64,000 bases of DNA from Pectobacterium zantedeschiae (GCF_004137795.1 NZ_NWTM01000001.1:2221229-2285228); one strand, 5' to 3'. Positions 50,338 to 60,048 are shown, counted from the stretch's first letter. The notes: generated by a model from the sequence alone, not told the origin. Translations and numbers: made by a program.

Positions 50338-50447
50338 GGTGTTGATGACTCCGTTAATAAAAGGCACAAGGAGTATCACTTATTTGACCGGGGTATTATT
50401 TTAAAGCGCGTTACTAATCTGCTATGTCCTTTTCTATAAAAGTCAGA

Positions 50448-50474
50448 ATAAAAAAGGCCGCGATATACGCGACC
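50448..50474 (-). terminator. Terminator of tandem paralogue C
   Basis: GGCCGCG (50456-50462), loop ATATA, CGCGACC (50468-50474, one mismatch), with A tract at 50450-50455 that becomes the T tract on the minus strand. Confidence 0.7.
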
Positions 50475-50500
50475 AGTGAAATAGGTAATCGGAAGACAAA

Positions 50501-52531
50501 TTACGGAATCTGATACGCCAGTTTGTAATTGCCTGCCGTTACCGTGCGGAATGTCACGCTGTCGGTGCGCCAGCGGATTTCCACTTCCGCAGGGGATTGC
50601 ACTTTCCAGCTAGACGCATCGTTGACGTTCAGCACCAGTCGGTCAATGGTTGCGACATCTGCCACCGGATCGTTGATATCGAGCGCAAACGCAAACGCAA
50701 GAGCATCCGGCACGCCATTATTTGATGAGAACAACTGCGTCCACTGTGCCGCAGTAATAGCGCCGAGCTCAGTTGGCGTCATACCGTCTGCAATCAACGC
50801 CGTTGCGCCCGCTGTATCTGCTGACAGAGATCCAACATCAACCCACGTCCCGTTACGCAAGACATGCCAGTTAACAAGATCCCGCGTCACAGCAACACGC
50901 ACTTTACCGTCGCCAGTTTGCGTAGCTGTTAGCGTTGCGGCATTGATCTGTGCCCATGAATCAGTTGATGTTAATAACGTCTGAATGACTAATTGCTCTA
51001 ATGGTGTATATGTTGTGCGCACACTAATCTGCCGATCAGAAATCAGTTTTACAGGAGTAGTAAAAATAGGCAGCGTCGTATTTAATGAATCGATTTTCGA
51101 TACACCTAGCAGATCTATTTTTTCTGGGGTCAACTCTCCAGTGATTTCAGTCAGTACACTTCCAGAGAAGCCATAGTTTTTCCCACCAGTATGGATGATA
51201 AACTTTCCATTTGGTTGAAAGAATTTTAGTTCTGAAATAGTGACATATGGGCTGCTACCATTAATAGCTGTAATTAACAGACGGTAATTTTTGTAACTAG
51301 CGAATTGTGAGAGAGTAAAATTCCTTATCGCACCAGGTTCATTATTCGCGTCATCGGTAACGGAATGTAAATCATCCCACGTTACACTCTTATCATTACT
51401 GCCTTGGAGTTTCCATGTTCGAACATTCCCCATATCCAGTTGGCTACGGTTGGTAATTTGATAACCACCGATGACCTCTTCCGCTGGTAAATCGATTTGT
51501 AGCCAGTGAGGACGTTCAATAGAAGGTACCCATGTACCATCAGTTCCCCAACAGTTGGGTGGCGGACCTGAATTGTTAGAGCCATCAAACGCGATAAAAG
51601 CTTTATACATCCCTAGAGATTCATTAGATGCACTCGCTGTATAACCTACTGGCAATGTATTAGATGTCATAAAAGGAATAACGGACGAAGAAAAATCAGC
51701 TATTACAGCGATATCTAATTTCTCACCATCCGATTTTATTTCAGCAGAGTAAAAATCCTCATCTGGCATTAATTGATAGTTTGAACCAGTATAAAGACTG
51801 GCCATGCCATCAAAAATAACTGCACTCGTCGCTTTGTAATTTGGCTCACTCGACGCATTAAAATCATCAATCACATAAGTCTGATTCGCAGCACCCGTTT
51901 CTTCTTTCAGCGCGTACGCCGCGAGATTAAACGTGCTTTGTGGGCTCATGCTGAACACATGATTTTGCGCTGCCGTTGCACCCTGACGATCGACGACGAT
52001 ATAGCCAGATTTGCCTTCGCCAGAACCCCCACCCGTTGCGCTAATTACCGTTTTCTCACTCGCAGGGTTATAGCTCAGCGTCACGCCAGCCCCAGCTTCC
52101 AGAGAGGAATGGATGAGCTGTTTTGTTTTCTGCGTGTAGTCGGTGATTTCCGATGTCGTGTGAGTATGCCCGACTGCTGCTACGCCCATTTGTGCTGGCG
52201 TCGGCGAGAAATCACCGCTGCCCAGCAGCGATTGACCGAAGAGCGTGCGGATAGTTGTTCCAGAAATTAATTCATCCTGCTTTGCATTCCAGACCGCTTT
52301 TTCATCTGGCGTAACAAATTTTCTAGTGGCAGTTTCGGTAATCTGATCGGCGGTATAGTCGCCGGATTGTGCAATGACAATACCCGTACGCCCGAATACG
52401 GAGGAAACACCCGAAACACCGGATTCTTGCCCATCTCCGTTATCGGAATGACAGCAAGTGTGAGGATGAACAGTACATGTTGATTTACCAGTGCTGTCAC
52501 AAACGTTGATTTCAATATTGATATCTTTCAT
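50501..52531 (-). CDS. Tandem paralogue C: tail-fibre-like / discoidin-like protein
   Basis: 676 residues. Head VCDSTGKSTCTVHPHTCCHSD; SSVFGRTGIVIAQSGDYTADQITE; linker GGGSGEGKSG; constant segment with AAQNHVFSMSPQSTFNLAAYALKEE, the same STFNL version as in D; discoidin-like centre (RPHWLQIDLPAEEVIGGYQI, RTWKLQGSNDKSVTWDDLHSV, YKNYRLLITAING, ISELKFFQP); then GGKNYGFSGSVLTEI as in B; constant C-terminal domain. Its C-terminal coding DNA is like A/B over roughly the last 170 bp and like D beyond that, a mosaic pattern. Confidence 0.8.
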   Translation of the reverse strand: MKDINIEINVCDSTGKSTCTVHPHTCCHSDNGDGQESGVSGVSSVFGRTGIVIAQSGDYTADQITETATRKFVTPDEKAVWNAKQDELISGTTIRTLFGQSLLGSGDFSPTPAQMGVAAVGHTHTTSEITDYTQKTKQLIHSSLEAGAGVTLSYNPASEKTVISATGGGSGEGKSGYIVVDRQGATAAQNHVFSMSPQSTFNLAAYALKEETGAANQTYVIDDFNASSEPNYKATSAVIFDGMASLYTGSNYQLMPDEDFYSAEIKSDGEKLDIAVIADFSSSVIPFMTSNTLPVGYTASASNESLGMYKAFIAFDGSNNSGPPPNCWGTDGTWVPSIERPHWLQIDLPAEEVIGGYQITNRSQLDMGNVRTWKLQGSNDKSVTWDDLHSVTDDANNEPGAIRNFTLSQFASYKNYRLLITAINGSSPYVTISELKFFQPNGKFIIHTGGKNYGFSGSVLTEITGELTPEKIDLLGVSKIDSLNTTLPIFTTPVKLISDRQISVRTTYTPLEQLVIQTLLTSTDSWAQINAATLTATQTGDGKVRVAVTRDLVNWHVLRNGTWVDVGSLSADTAGATALIADGMTPTELGAITAAQWTQLFSSNNGVPDALAFAFALDINDPVADVATIDRLVLNVNDASSWKVQSPAEVEIRWRTDSVTFRTVTAGNYKLAYQIP

Positions 52532-52595
52532 GGTGTTGACGACTCCGTTGATAAAAGGCATCAGGAGTATCACTTATTTGACCGGAGCATTATTT

Positions 52596-52607
52596 TAAAG
52601 CGCTTTA
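52596..52607. promoter_or_regulatory. Palindrome TAAAGCGCTTTA upstream of paralogue C
   Basis: A 12-bp perfect palindrome 65 bases before the start codon. The same 12-mer is upstream of D (54779-54790); a one-base variant lies upstream of B (about 50402-50413); upstream of A only half is kept. It may be an operator or promoter element shared by the array. Confidence 0.5.
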
Positions 52608-52640
52608 CTAATCGGCTGTTTCCTTTTCTATAAAAGTCAG

Positions 52641-52668
52641 AATAAAAAAGGCCGCGAGATACACGGCC
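52641..52668 (-). terminator. Terminator of tandem paralogue D
   Basis: GGCCGCG (52650-52656), loop AGATA, CACGGCC (52662-52668), with an A tract on the left that is the T tract of the minus-strand transcript. Confidence 0.8.
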
Positions 52669-52694
52669 AGTGGAATAGATAATCGGAAGACAAA

Positions 52695-54713
52695 TTACGG
52701 AACCTGATACGCCAGTTTGTAATTGCCTGCTGTTACGGTGCGGAATGTCACGCTGTCCGTGCGCCAGCGGATTTCAACTTCTGATGGTGACTGCAATTTC
52801 CAACTGGATGCATCGTTGACGTTCAGCACCAGCCGGTCAATGGTTGCGACATCGGCCGTTGGATCGGTGATATCAAGCGCGAACGCAAAGGCAAGCGAAT
52901 CCGGCACACCGTTATTGGATGCAAACAGCTGTGTCCACTGTGCCGCCTTAATAGCACCGAGTTCAGTTGGCGTCATGCCGTCTGCAATTAACGTAGTAGC
53001 CCCTGCCGTACTGGCTGACAGCGCTCCAACATCAACCCACGTCCCGTTACGCAAGACATGCCAGTTAACAAGATCCCGCGTGACAGCGACACGCACTTTA
53101 CCGTTGCCAGTTTGTGTTGCCGTTAAGGTGGCGGAATTGATTTGAGGCCATGCTGCGGGTGTCAGTGATTTTTGAATTGCTATATGATTGATTGGATAAT
53201 TATTCACTGTAACACTTATCGCATGGGATGATATTATTTCAAATGGCGCTAATCGCTGCACATCATATGAGGAAATAATCCCAGATTCATAGAACCCGGA
53301 GCGTTCTATATCTAATCCAGATTCCGGTTTTTTTACTTCAGAAATAATTCCACTGTGTGATGTGTAATACTGTTCCCCGGAACGTATCAACATACGTGAT
53401 TCGGTGCCGAATAATCGTAACTCTTGTATTGTACATGCATCTCTCGTTGTATTATATCGAGTTATATACAATCTGTAATGATTAAAACGACTCGGCACTG
53501 ATAGTTTAAACTTTTTCTCTTCGTTTGATGAAAATGAGATGTCAGATCTACTATCCAGTACATTCCATTGTTTTCCGTCATTGCTTCCCTGAAGTTCAAA
53601 ATCGATCGGAGTTCCACCCAAATTAATATTCTGCCGAGCAGTTATTGAGTATGAATCTACTGTGGTTACTACTGGAAGCTGAATAGACAGCCAGTGCGGA
53701 GCTGGCGTAAGTGTTGCTGACCATCTTGATGTATCACCAGTTATGACGCCATCAAATGCCAGCCATCCCATCCATGCAGGATCGTAATAGCTATCCTGAG
53801 ATACGATATAACCCGTAGGGAGGATATTTGATGACATAGAAGGTACTATTGATGATAAAGGTATTTTTATATTAATAGGCTCCCCATTATTAACTATGTC
53901 TGTTGAATAAAAATCACTATTAACTGTTAAATCGTAAGTACTTCCTGTAAATAACTTCATTGAGTCATCAAAAATAACCGCACCAGTCGCGTTATAATTT
54001 GACTCACTCGACGCATTAAACTCATCAACAACATAAGTCTGATTCGCTGCGCCAGCGACTTCTTTCAGCGCGTACGCCGCAAGATTAAACGTGCTTTGTG
54101 GGCTCATGTTGAACGCATGATTTTGCCCTGCCGTTGCGCCCTGACGATCGGCAACGATATAGCCAGAGCCGCCACTGCCGGCCCCCCCTCCCGTAGCACT
54201 GATTACCGTTTTCTCTCTCACTGGATTATAGCTCAGCGTCACACCAGACCCTGCTTCCAGAGAGGAATGAATGAGCTGCTTCGTTTTTGGCGTGTAGTCG
54301 GTGATTTCCGCTGTGGTATGGGTGTGTCCAATCGCAGCAGCCCCCATTTGCGCTGGCGTTGGTGAAACATCACCGCTGCCCAGCAGCGATTGACCAAAGA
54401 CCGTGCGAATAGTGGTGCCAGAAATTAATGCATCCTGCTTTGCATTCCAGACCGCTTTTTCATCCGGCGAAGCAAATTTTCTGGTGGCTGTTTCGGTAAT
54501 CTGATCGGCCGTATAGTCGCCTGGCTGTGCAGTGACAACGCCAGTCCGTCCGAATACGGAAGCAACGCCGGAAACACCTGGTTGCGGCTCGCACTGATTA
54601 TCCGTATCCACATGGCAGCAGGTGTGAGGATTGATCTGAATTGGGGGGTTAACAGCACACGTTGATTTTTCTGCGCTGCCACAGACATTGATTTCAATAT
54701 TTACGCTTTTCAT
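52695..54713 (-). CDS. Tandem paralogue D: tail-fibre-like / discoidin-like protein
   Basis: 672 residues, the most diverged copy and the first in the direction of transcription. Begins MKSVNIEINVCGSAEKSTCAVNPPIQINPHTCCHVDTDNQCEPQ, so it has the PIQINPH insertion of B and one further Cys. Tail-fibre-like part as in the others; constant segment of the STFNLAAYALKE version; discoidin-like centre (APHWLSIQLPVVTTVDSYSI, IDFELQGSNDGKQWNVLDS, FNHYRLYITRYN, IQELRLFGTES); then a unique stretch and the constant C-terminal domain ending NYKLAYQVP. The upstream gap to ushA holds the shared palindrome (54779-54790). Confidence 0.8.
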   Translation of the reverse strand: MKSVNIEINVCGSAEKSTCAVNPPIQINPHTCCHVDTDNQCEPQPGVSGVASVFGRTGVVTAQPGDYTADQITETATRKFASPDEKAVWNAKQDALISGTTIRTVFGQSLLGSGDVSPTPAQMGAAAIGHTHTTAEITDYTPKTKQLIHSSLEAGSGVTLSYNPVREKTVISATGGGAGSGGSGYIVADRQGATAGQNHAFNMSPQSTFNLAAYALKEVAGAANQTYVVDEFNASSESNYNATGAVIFDDSMKLFTGSTYDLTVNSDFYSTDIVNNGEPINIKIPLSSIVPSMSSNILPTGYIVSQDSYYDPAWMGWLAFDGVITGDTSRWSATLTPAPHWLSIQLPVVTTVDSYSITARQNINLGGTPIDFELQGSNDGKQWNVLDSRSDISFSSNEEKKFKLSVPSRFNHYRLYITRYNTTRDACTIQELRLFGTESRMLIRSGEQYYTSHSGIISEVKKPESGLDIERSGFYESGIISSYDVQRLAPFEIISSHAISVTVNNYPINHIAIQKSLTPAAWPQINSATLTATQTGNGKVRVAVTRDLVNWHVLRNGTWVDVGALSASTAGATTLIADGMTPTELGAIKAAQWTQLFASNNGVPDSLAFAFALDITDPTADVATIDRLVLNVNDASSWKLQSPSEVEIRWRTDSVTFRTVTAGNYKLAYQVP

Positions 54714-54778
54714 AGTACCGACTACTCCGTTAGTGAGGGTGCATCAGGAGTATCGTTTATTTGGCGGGTCTGTTATTT

Positions 54779-54790
54779 TAAAGCGCTTTA
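54779..54790. promoter_or_regulatory. Palindrome TAAAGCGCTTTA upstream of paralogue D
   Basis: Identical 12-mer to that at 52596-52607 and at nearly the same distance from the start codon (66 bases). Confidence 0.5.
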
Positions 54791-54892
54791 CTAAACATAA
54801 GATTATTTAATCAATTAAATCAGCAAATTAGATTCAATTCATTTTTGCAATGAAGGGGCTAAATGCGGCACAGCCACTAAGAACTCGTCCCA

Positions 54893-54941
54893 GAAAAAAT
54901 GGCGGCTTAAGTCATCAGCAATAGAGACAAAAACCGCCATG
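54893..54941 (-). terminator. Terminator of ushA
   Basis: ATGGCGG (54899-54905) pairs with CCGCCAT (54934-54940) across a long loop; the minus strand continues into TTTTTTCTGGG. It lies just past the ushA stop. Confidence 0.65.
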
Positions 54942-54949
54942 ATTATTAA

Positions 54950-56599
54950 TTACTTATAAACGATCTCACCTTTCGGCGCATAGGCTTCTGCATCCAGCGG
55001 AGAATGTTTCTCGATGTACAGCTTCAGCACTTCAGCATCAACAAAACCGGTGTTCACATAACTCGGTAGGTTATCAAGACGCGGATAACCATCACCGCCC
55101 ATCGCATTAAAGTTCAACGTTGCCATGCGGTAAACTTTATCAGCCTGCAACGGCTCACCCTTGATTTTGACGTCCTGCACACCCTGCCCGTCTGCCGTCA
55201 GGCTGACATTAAGGAATTGCGCATAGGCACCGGAATCCACCTTTTTATTGGCGGCTACGGCCAAATATTTCTCAACATCGCTGCCTTTCATATCGACATA
55301 AACCAACGTGTTGGCAAACGGTTGAACCTTCAGTACATCTTTATAAGTGATATCACCCGATTCAATCGAGTCACGTACCCCACCACCGCTCATGATAGCA
55401 AAATCAGCCCCCGCACGCTCAAGCTGTGCGGACAACAACACATGCGCCAGATTGGTCTGACGGAAACGCACCTGATTACGATCGCCTTCCAGTTTGCCCT
55501 TCACGCTACCGATTTTGATCCCCAACTGCGCCTGACCTTTCTCCTGGAACGGCGTCAGCATTTTCATGACGTCAGAGTCCTGAGCGATTTCATGCGTATA
55601 GAAAACACGTTCGGTTTTGCCGTCTTTCTCTACCTTTTTCTTCAGATTGATCGGTATCAACTGATAATGCTCAAGTTTCAATTCGCCATTGCGGAATGTG
55701 AAATCAGCACGCCCCACATATTTACCCCACTCGTGCGCCTGAACAATCCAAGTGCCATTTTGGCGGTCGGGTGCACAAGGCGTGCCCGGCACATAATCCA
55801 CCTGCTTTTTATTTTCTTGCGCCATACAGACCGGATCCTGCGAGTGGCCGCCAACAATCATGTCCAGATATCCGGCAGGCAAGCTACGCGCCATTTCTAC
55901 ATCACCCGGCGCATTAGAGCCATGATTACCGTCGTCATAATGCCCCATGTGCGTCGCGGCAATAATCACATCCGGCTTTTCGCTCTTACGCAATTGCTCA
56001 ACAACCTGCTTCGCTTCTGTCGAAGGATTACGGAATTCGATATCGGTAAAATACTCAGGATTGCCTAATTTGGCCGTATCGTCCGTTGTCAGGCCGATAA
56101 CTGCGATTTTCACACCTTGCTTATCGAACAGGGCATAAGGCTTGAACAAGCGCTGATTAGTGCTTTTTTGGTAGATATTAGCCGATAACAGCGGGAATTT
56201 TGCCCATTTCTCCTGCTGACGCAGGACAGACAGTGGATTATCGAATTCGTGGTTGCCGAGCGCCATCGCATCATAGCCAACCATATTCATACCACGGAAA
56301 TCAGGCTCCGCATCCTGCAAATCGGATTCAGGTACGCCAGTATTAATATCGCCACCAGAAAGCAGTAATACGCTGCCCCCTTTACCCGCCACTTCCTGAC
56401 GAATCTGATCGACCAGCGTTTTTTGCGCTGCCAATCCATATTCACCGTGATCGTTATGCCAGAAATGGCCGTGATGGTCATTGGTATGCAAAATAGTGAT
56501 GGCGTATGTTTTGTCTTTTTCCCAAGCCATTGACATAACAGGTGTTAGCGCCAGCGATACCGCCATCGCACATCCCAGAGCTTTTATTGAAAAGCGCAT
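54950..56599 (-). CDS. ushA: UDP-sugar hydrolase / 5'-nucleotidase
   Basis: 549 residues (E. coli 550). Signal peptide MRFSIKALGCAMAVSLALTPVMSMA. Calcineurin-like metallophosphatase domain with TILHTNDHHGHFW (~35-47), LLSGGDINTG, LGNHEFDNP, TTDDTA, THMGHY and GGHSQD metal and substrate motifs, then the 5'-nucleotidase C-terminal domain (FAIMSGGGVRDSI, NFNAMGGDGYPRL). It dephosphorylates nucleotides and UDP-sugars in the periplasm for salvage. RBS GGAGATTTATC. The sequence is strongly conserved; only the linker after residue ~320 differs noticeably. Confidence 0.97.
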   Translation of the reverse strand: MRFSIKALGCAMAVSLALTPVMSMAWEKDKTYAITILHTNDHHGHFWHNDHGEYGLAAQKTLVDQIRQEVAGKGGSVLLLSGGDINTGVPESDLQDAEPDFRGMNMVGYDAMALGNHEFDNPLSVLRQQEKWAKFPLLSANIYQKSTNQRLFKPYALFDKQGVKIAVIGLTTDDTAKLGNPEYFTDIEFRNPSTEAKQVVEQLRKSEKPDVIIAATHMGHYDDGNHGSNAPGDVEMARSLPAGYLDMIVGGHSQDPVCMAQENKKQVDYVPGTPCAPDRQNGTWIVQAHEWGKYVGRADFTFRNGELKLEHYQLIPINLKKKVEKDGKTERVFYTHEIAQDSDVMKMLTPFQEKGQAQLGIKIGSVKGKLEGDRNQVRFRQTNLAHVLLSAQLERAGADFAIMSGGGVRDSIESGDITYKDVLKVQPFANTLVYVDMKGSDVEKYLAVAANKKVDSGAYAQFLNVSLTADGQGVQDVKIKGEPLQADKVYRMATLNFNAMGGDGYPRLDNLPSYVNTGFVDAEVLKLYIEKHSPLDAEAYAPKGEIVYK

Positions 56600-57286
56600 G
56601 ATAAATCTCCGTTTATTTTAAAGACTCAGTGGAACTACTGAGAAACGCATCGCACAAACTATAATTTATGGCACAACTTAGCACAGCCAGATGAACAATG
56701 CGCGACGCTCGTTCACGACCGCCATCGGCAATGTGAGATAGGTGACAAAATCAGATCAGGTATAGCAGCTATAGTGATATCACGCTGGTCTGGCACTGTC
56801 GTCGCGCCGTCACGAACTCTTGTTAATATGGATGCTTCAGCGGAATAATCCAGCATCACACCGTTTATCCTCTATTTTCCGGGGTTTTATACAGGTGGAT
56901 GAAATTATTTCGCTGAATACACAGAAAAGCAGTGAGGCATTACAGTCAATAACATCACGCTATCGGAATAATTACGCATGTTTATCAATGCTTATCGCAA
57001 GAAACCACCCTTAAATCTGTGTTACACTATCTTTAGCTGGAGAAACTGATATTTTTCATAAAATACCACTTTTACCCAAGCAACATTTCACTATATGCAA
57101 TAGAATTTGTGTATACCCAGAATAATTGGCGTTGCAGCCAGACAGCGAACTCACGAAACCCAACACACTTTTCGGTACATAATAAGAGTGATAAGGGTAA
57201 GTAAACACCGCTAACCACGCTGTAGCGTCAAGGCAAGAAGGGTAAATCCGCTCAATTACGTTTCACCTATGGCACAAGGAGTTGGG
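56600..57286. other. Long gap between ushA and ybaL with an ERIC-like remnant
   Basis: 687 bases with no convincing gene; a 64-codon frame at 56820-57014 has no RBS and no recognisable features. The segment 57111-57244 starts TATACCCAGAATAATTGGCGTTGCAG and ends CGTCAAGGCAAGAAGGGTA, similar to the two ends of ERIC-type repeats but degenerate. The rest should hold the divergent promoters. Confidence 0.5.
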
Positions 57287-58972
57287 ATGCATGCTGCAAC
57301 ACCGCTAATTTCTACTATCGCTGGGGGGCTGGTTCTTGCCTTCCTCCTTGGTATTCTGGCAAACCGCCTGCGTATCTCCCCCCTTGTTGGTTACCTTGCC
57401 GCAGGCGTACTTGTCGGTCCTTTTACACCCGGTTTCGTTGCAGATACCTCACTGGCATCAGAGCTTGCTGAACTTGGCGTAATCCTGCTGATGTTTGGCG
57501 TCGGCCTGCACTTCTCACTGAAAGACCTCATGGCGGTAAAGTCCATCGCCATTCCCGGAGCGATAGCCCAGATTGCCGTGGCAACGCTGCTTGGAATGGG
57601 GTTATCCACCATGTTGGGTTGGAGCCTGGCGAGCGGCCTGGTTTTTGGCCTCTGCCTGTCCACCGCCAGTACCGTAGTTCTGCTACGTGCACTGGAAGAA
57701 CGCCAACTTATTGATAGTCAGCGTGGCCAAATCGCCATCGGCTGGCTAATCGTAGAAGATCTGGCGATGGTACTCACGCTGGTTCTGCTGCCCGCCTTCG
57801 GCGACATGATTGGTGCTGAGCATGCCGATACCAGCAAGCTACTGACGGATTTAGCCTGGACTATTGGTAAAGTTATTGCGTTTATCACCCTGATGATTGT
57901 GGTTGGTCGCCGTCTGGTACCGTGGGTGTTGGCAAAAAGCGCCAGCACGGGCTCACGCGAGCTTTTCACACTAGCGGTGTTAGCGATGGCACTGGGTATC
58001 GCTTTTGGCGCAGTGAAACTATTTGATGTCTCCTTTGCACTAGGCGCGTTCTTCGCAGGCGTGGTATTGAACGAATCTGAGCTCAGCCAGCGCGCAGCCC
58101 ACGATACGCTGCCGCTACGCGATGCCTTTGCCGTACTGTTCTTCGTTTCTGTCGGTATGCTGTTTGATCCGATGATCCTGCTGAACGACCCTATTTCCGT
58201 GCTGATCACACTGGCTATTATTGTGTTCGGTAAGTCAGCCGCTGCTTTCTTGCTGGTTCGACTCTTTGGTCACTCAAAACGAACGGCATTAACGATTTCC
58301 GCCAGTCTGGCGCAGATCGGTGAGTTTGCCTTTATTTTAGCCGGGCTCGGCATTGTGCTGGGGCTACTGTCCGAAGAAGGACGGAATCTGGTACTGGCCG
58401 GCGCCATTCTCTCCATCATGATAAACCCGCTGCTGTTTACGCTGCTTGAACGCTATCTGGCGAAGCATGAAACCATCGAAGAGCAGATCGTGGAAGAAGC
58501 GATTGAGGAAGAGAAACAGATTCCCGTCGATATGTGCAACCATGCGCTGCTGGTCGGCTATGGTCGCGTAGGTAGTCTGATTGGTGCCAAATTGCATCAG
58601 GCTGGGATTCCCATCGTAGTCATTGAAAATTCGCGTACCCGCGTTGATGCCTTACGTGAACAGGGAATTAAAGCGGTATTGGGTAACGCGACCAAGCCTG
58701 AAATCATGGACATTGCGCGCCTGGACTGCGCCCGCTGGCTACTACTGACAATTCCGAACGGCTATGAGGCGGGGGAAATCGTCGCTGCGGCTCGTGAGAA
58801 GCGCGCCGATCTGGAGATTATTGCCCGCGCGCACTATGACGATGAAGTCAGCTATATTACCGAGCACGGTGCCAACGAGGTGGTCATGGGTGAGCGGGAA
58901 ATCGCCAACAGTATGATCACACTGTTGAAGCTGGAGGAAATCCCACCTGCACCACAGGCATGCCCTATCTAA
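57287..58972 (+). CDS. ybaL: CPA2-family cation/proton antiporter YbaL
   Basis: 561 residues from the ATG at 57287 (MHAATPLISTI, RBS AAGGAG; E. coli begins MHHATPLI). About 12-13 membrane spans of the Na+/H+ exchanger fold (~1-395) with IGWLIVEDLAMVLTLVLLP and FDVSFALGAFFAGVVLNESE, then a cytosolic RCK/TrkA-N domain (~415-535) with ALLVGYGRVGSLIGAKL (Rossmann glycine motif). KefB/KefC-like overall. Ion and regulator unknown. Ends before a strong terminator. Confidence 0.93.
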   Translation: MHAATPLISTIAGGLVLAFLLGILANRLRISPLVGYLAAGVLVGPFTPGFVADTSLASELAELGVILLMFGVGLHFSLKDLMAVKSIAIPGAIAQIAVATLLGMGLSTMLGWSLASGLVFGLCLSTASTVVLLRALEERQLIDSQRGQIAIGWLIVEDLAMVLTLVLLPAFGDMIGAEHADTSKLLTDLAWTIGKVIAFITLMIVVGRRLVPWVLAKSASTGSRELFTLAVLAMALGIAFGAVKLFDVSFALGAFFAGVVLNESELSQRAAHDTLPLRDAFAVLFFVSVGMLFDPMILLNDPISVLITLAIIVFGKSAAAFLLVRLFGHSKRTALTISASLAQIGEFAFILAGLGIVLGLLSEEGRNLVLAGAILSIMINPLLFTLLERYLAKHETIEEQIVEEAIEEEKQIPVDMCNHALLVGYGRVGSLIGAKLHQAGIPIVVIENSRTRVDALREQGIKAVLGNATKPEIMDIARLDCARWLLLTIPNGYEAGEIVAAAREKRADLEIIARAHYDDEVSYITEHGANEVVMGEREIANSMITLLKLEEIPPAPQACPI

Positions 58973-58991
58973 GCGACCACATGCCAGATAC

Positions 58992-59026
58992 AAAAATGGC
59001 GGGCAAATTATGCCCGCCATTTTTTT
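58992..59026 (+). terminator. Terminator after ybaL
   Basis: AAAAATGGCGGGCA (58992-59005), loop AATTA, TGCCCGCCATTTTT (59011-59024) and two more T. Almost perfect and symmetric, so it may serve both ybaL and the convergent hemH. Confidence 0.92.
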
Positions 59027-59085
59027 ACGCTATGCGATGTGGCCACCCTGCTTTCAAACACCGCCAAACAAAAGTACTCTCGTCC

Positions 59086-60048
59086 TTACTCTACTTTTCC
59101 AACGAGCTGTTCCAGCAGATCGATATGTAGCGGATCGTCATTGAGCGCAGGAATGTAGTGGAATGCCTCTCCACCAGCATGCAGGAAGATTTCACGGTTC
59201 TGTTCCTCAATCTCCTCCAATGTTTCCAGACAGTCAGCGGCAAAACCGGGGCACATAATCTGAATGTGTTTAATTCCCTGCGCAGGTAACCCCTTCATGG
59301 TTTCATCTGTGTAAGGCGTCAGCCAAGGCTCACGGCCAAAACGCGACTGGAAGGTCATCATTATTTTGCCTTCCGGCAGCCCCAATGCGGCAATCAGCGC
59401 CTCTGTAGTCGCTCGACAGCGTTGCGGATAGTCATCCCCTTCATTGGCATAACGCACCGGGATACCGTGATAAGAAATCACCAATCTGTCCGGTTCGCCG
59501 TGTTCAGCAAAAGACTGCTCAACACGGTGCTTCAACGCCGCAATATAAGCCGGATGTTCAGCGTAATCACGGATAAAGCGAATCGCGGGCAGTTGGCGAT
59601 TATCACGCAGTTGCGCAGCAAGCCCATCCCACACAGCGGCGGTCGTCGAACAGGAATATTGCGGATACATGGGCAAGACCACCAGTTGCGTTACACCTTG
59701 CGCCAGTAACTTATCCAGCGCTGAACGCAGGCTGGGCGAGCCATAGCTCATACCCAGCTCAACAGGCGTTTCCGGCATGCGCGCAGCTAGCGCCTGCTGC
59801 TGTCGGCGACTAATCACCAACAGTGGCGATCCCCCTTCCATCCAGACTGATTGATAGAGCTTCGCCACCCGTGGCGAACGAGTTGGCAGGATGATACCGC
59901 GCAACAGCGGCCACCATAACAGACGCGGCGTATCCACAACGCGTCGGTCGCTCAGAAATTCAGCCAGATAACGCCTCACCGCCTGCGGCGTCGGGGCATC
60001 GGGTGTCCCTAAGTTCACCATCAGCACGCCGTATTTCTCTTGTTTCAT
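59086..60048 (-). CDS. hemH: Ferrochelatase
   Basis: 320 residues from ATG 60048 (RBS AAGGAAGACGGCG), as in E. coli; the frame is open 50 codons further upstream but that part is not conserved. Signature [19 protein letters not shown] carries the catalytic His of the family, and [19 protein letters not shown] plus [15 protein letters not shown] the second catalytic region (Glu). It inserts Fe2+ into protoporphyrin IX, membrane-associated. Neighbour of adk, as in E. coli. Confidence 0.97.
   Translation of the reverse strand: MKQEKYGVLMVNLGTPDAPTPQAVRRYLAEFLSDRRVVDTPRLLWWPLLRGIILPTRSPRVAKLYQSVWMEGGSPLLVISRRQQQALAARMPETPVELGMSYGSPSLRSALDKLLAQGVTQLVVLPMYPQYSCSTTAAVWDGLAAQLRDNRQLPAIRFIRDYAEHPAYIAALKHRVEQSFAEHGEPDRLVISYHGIPVRYANEGDDYPQRCRATTEALIAALGLPEGKIMMTFQSRFGREPWLTPYTDETMKGLPAQGIKHIQIMCPGFAADCLETLEEIEEQNREIFLHAGGEAFHYIPALNDDPLHIDLLEQLVGKVE

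Noticed and set aside
46144-53145. Four similar ~140-codon + strand frames opposite the C-terminal domains of the array genes
   Set aside because: They recur only because the minus-strand DNA is repeated; no RBS, and composition follows the antisense strand. Not a second gene family.
46058-54713. Diversity-generating retroelement or prophage as origin of the array
   Set aside because: No reverse transcriptase, no template repeat, and no integrase, capsid, terminase or tail assembly genes nearby. Only the tail-fibre-like motifs are phage-like.
56820-57014. 64-codon frame in the ushA-ybaL gap
   Set aside because: No RBS, no recognisable composition, sits in an AT-rich promoter region.
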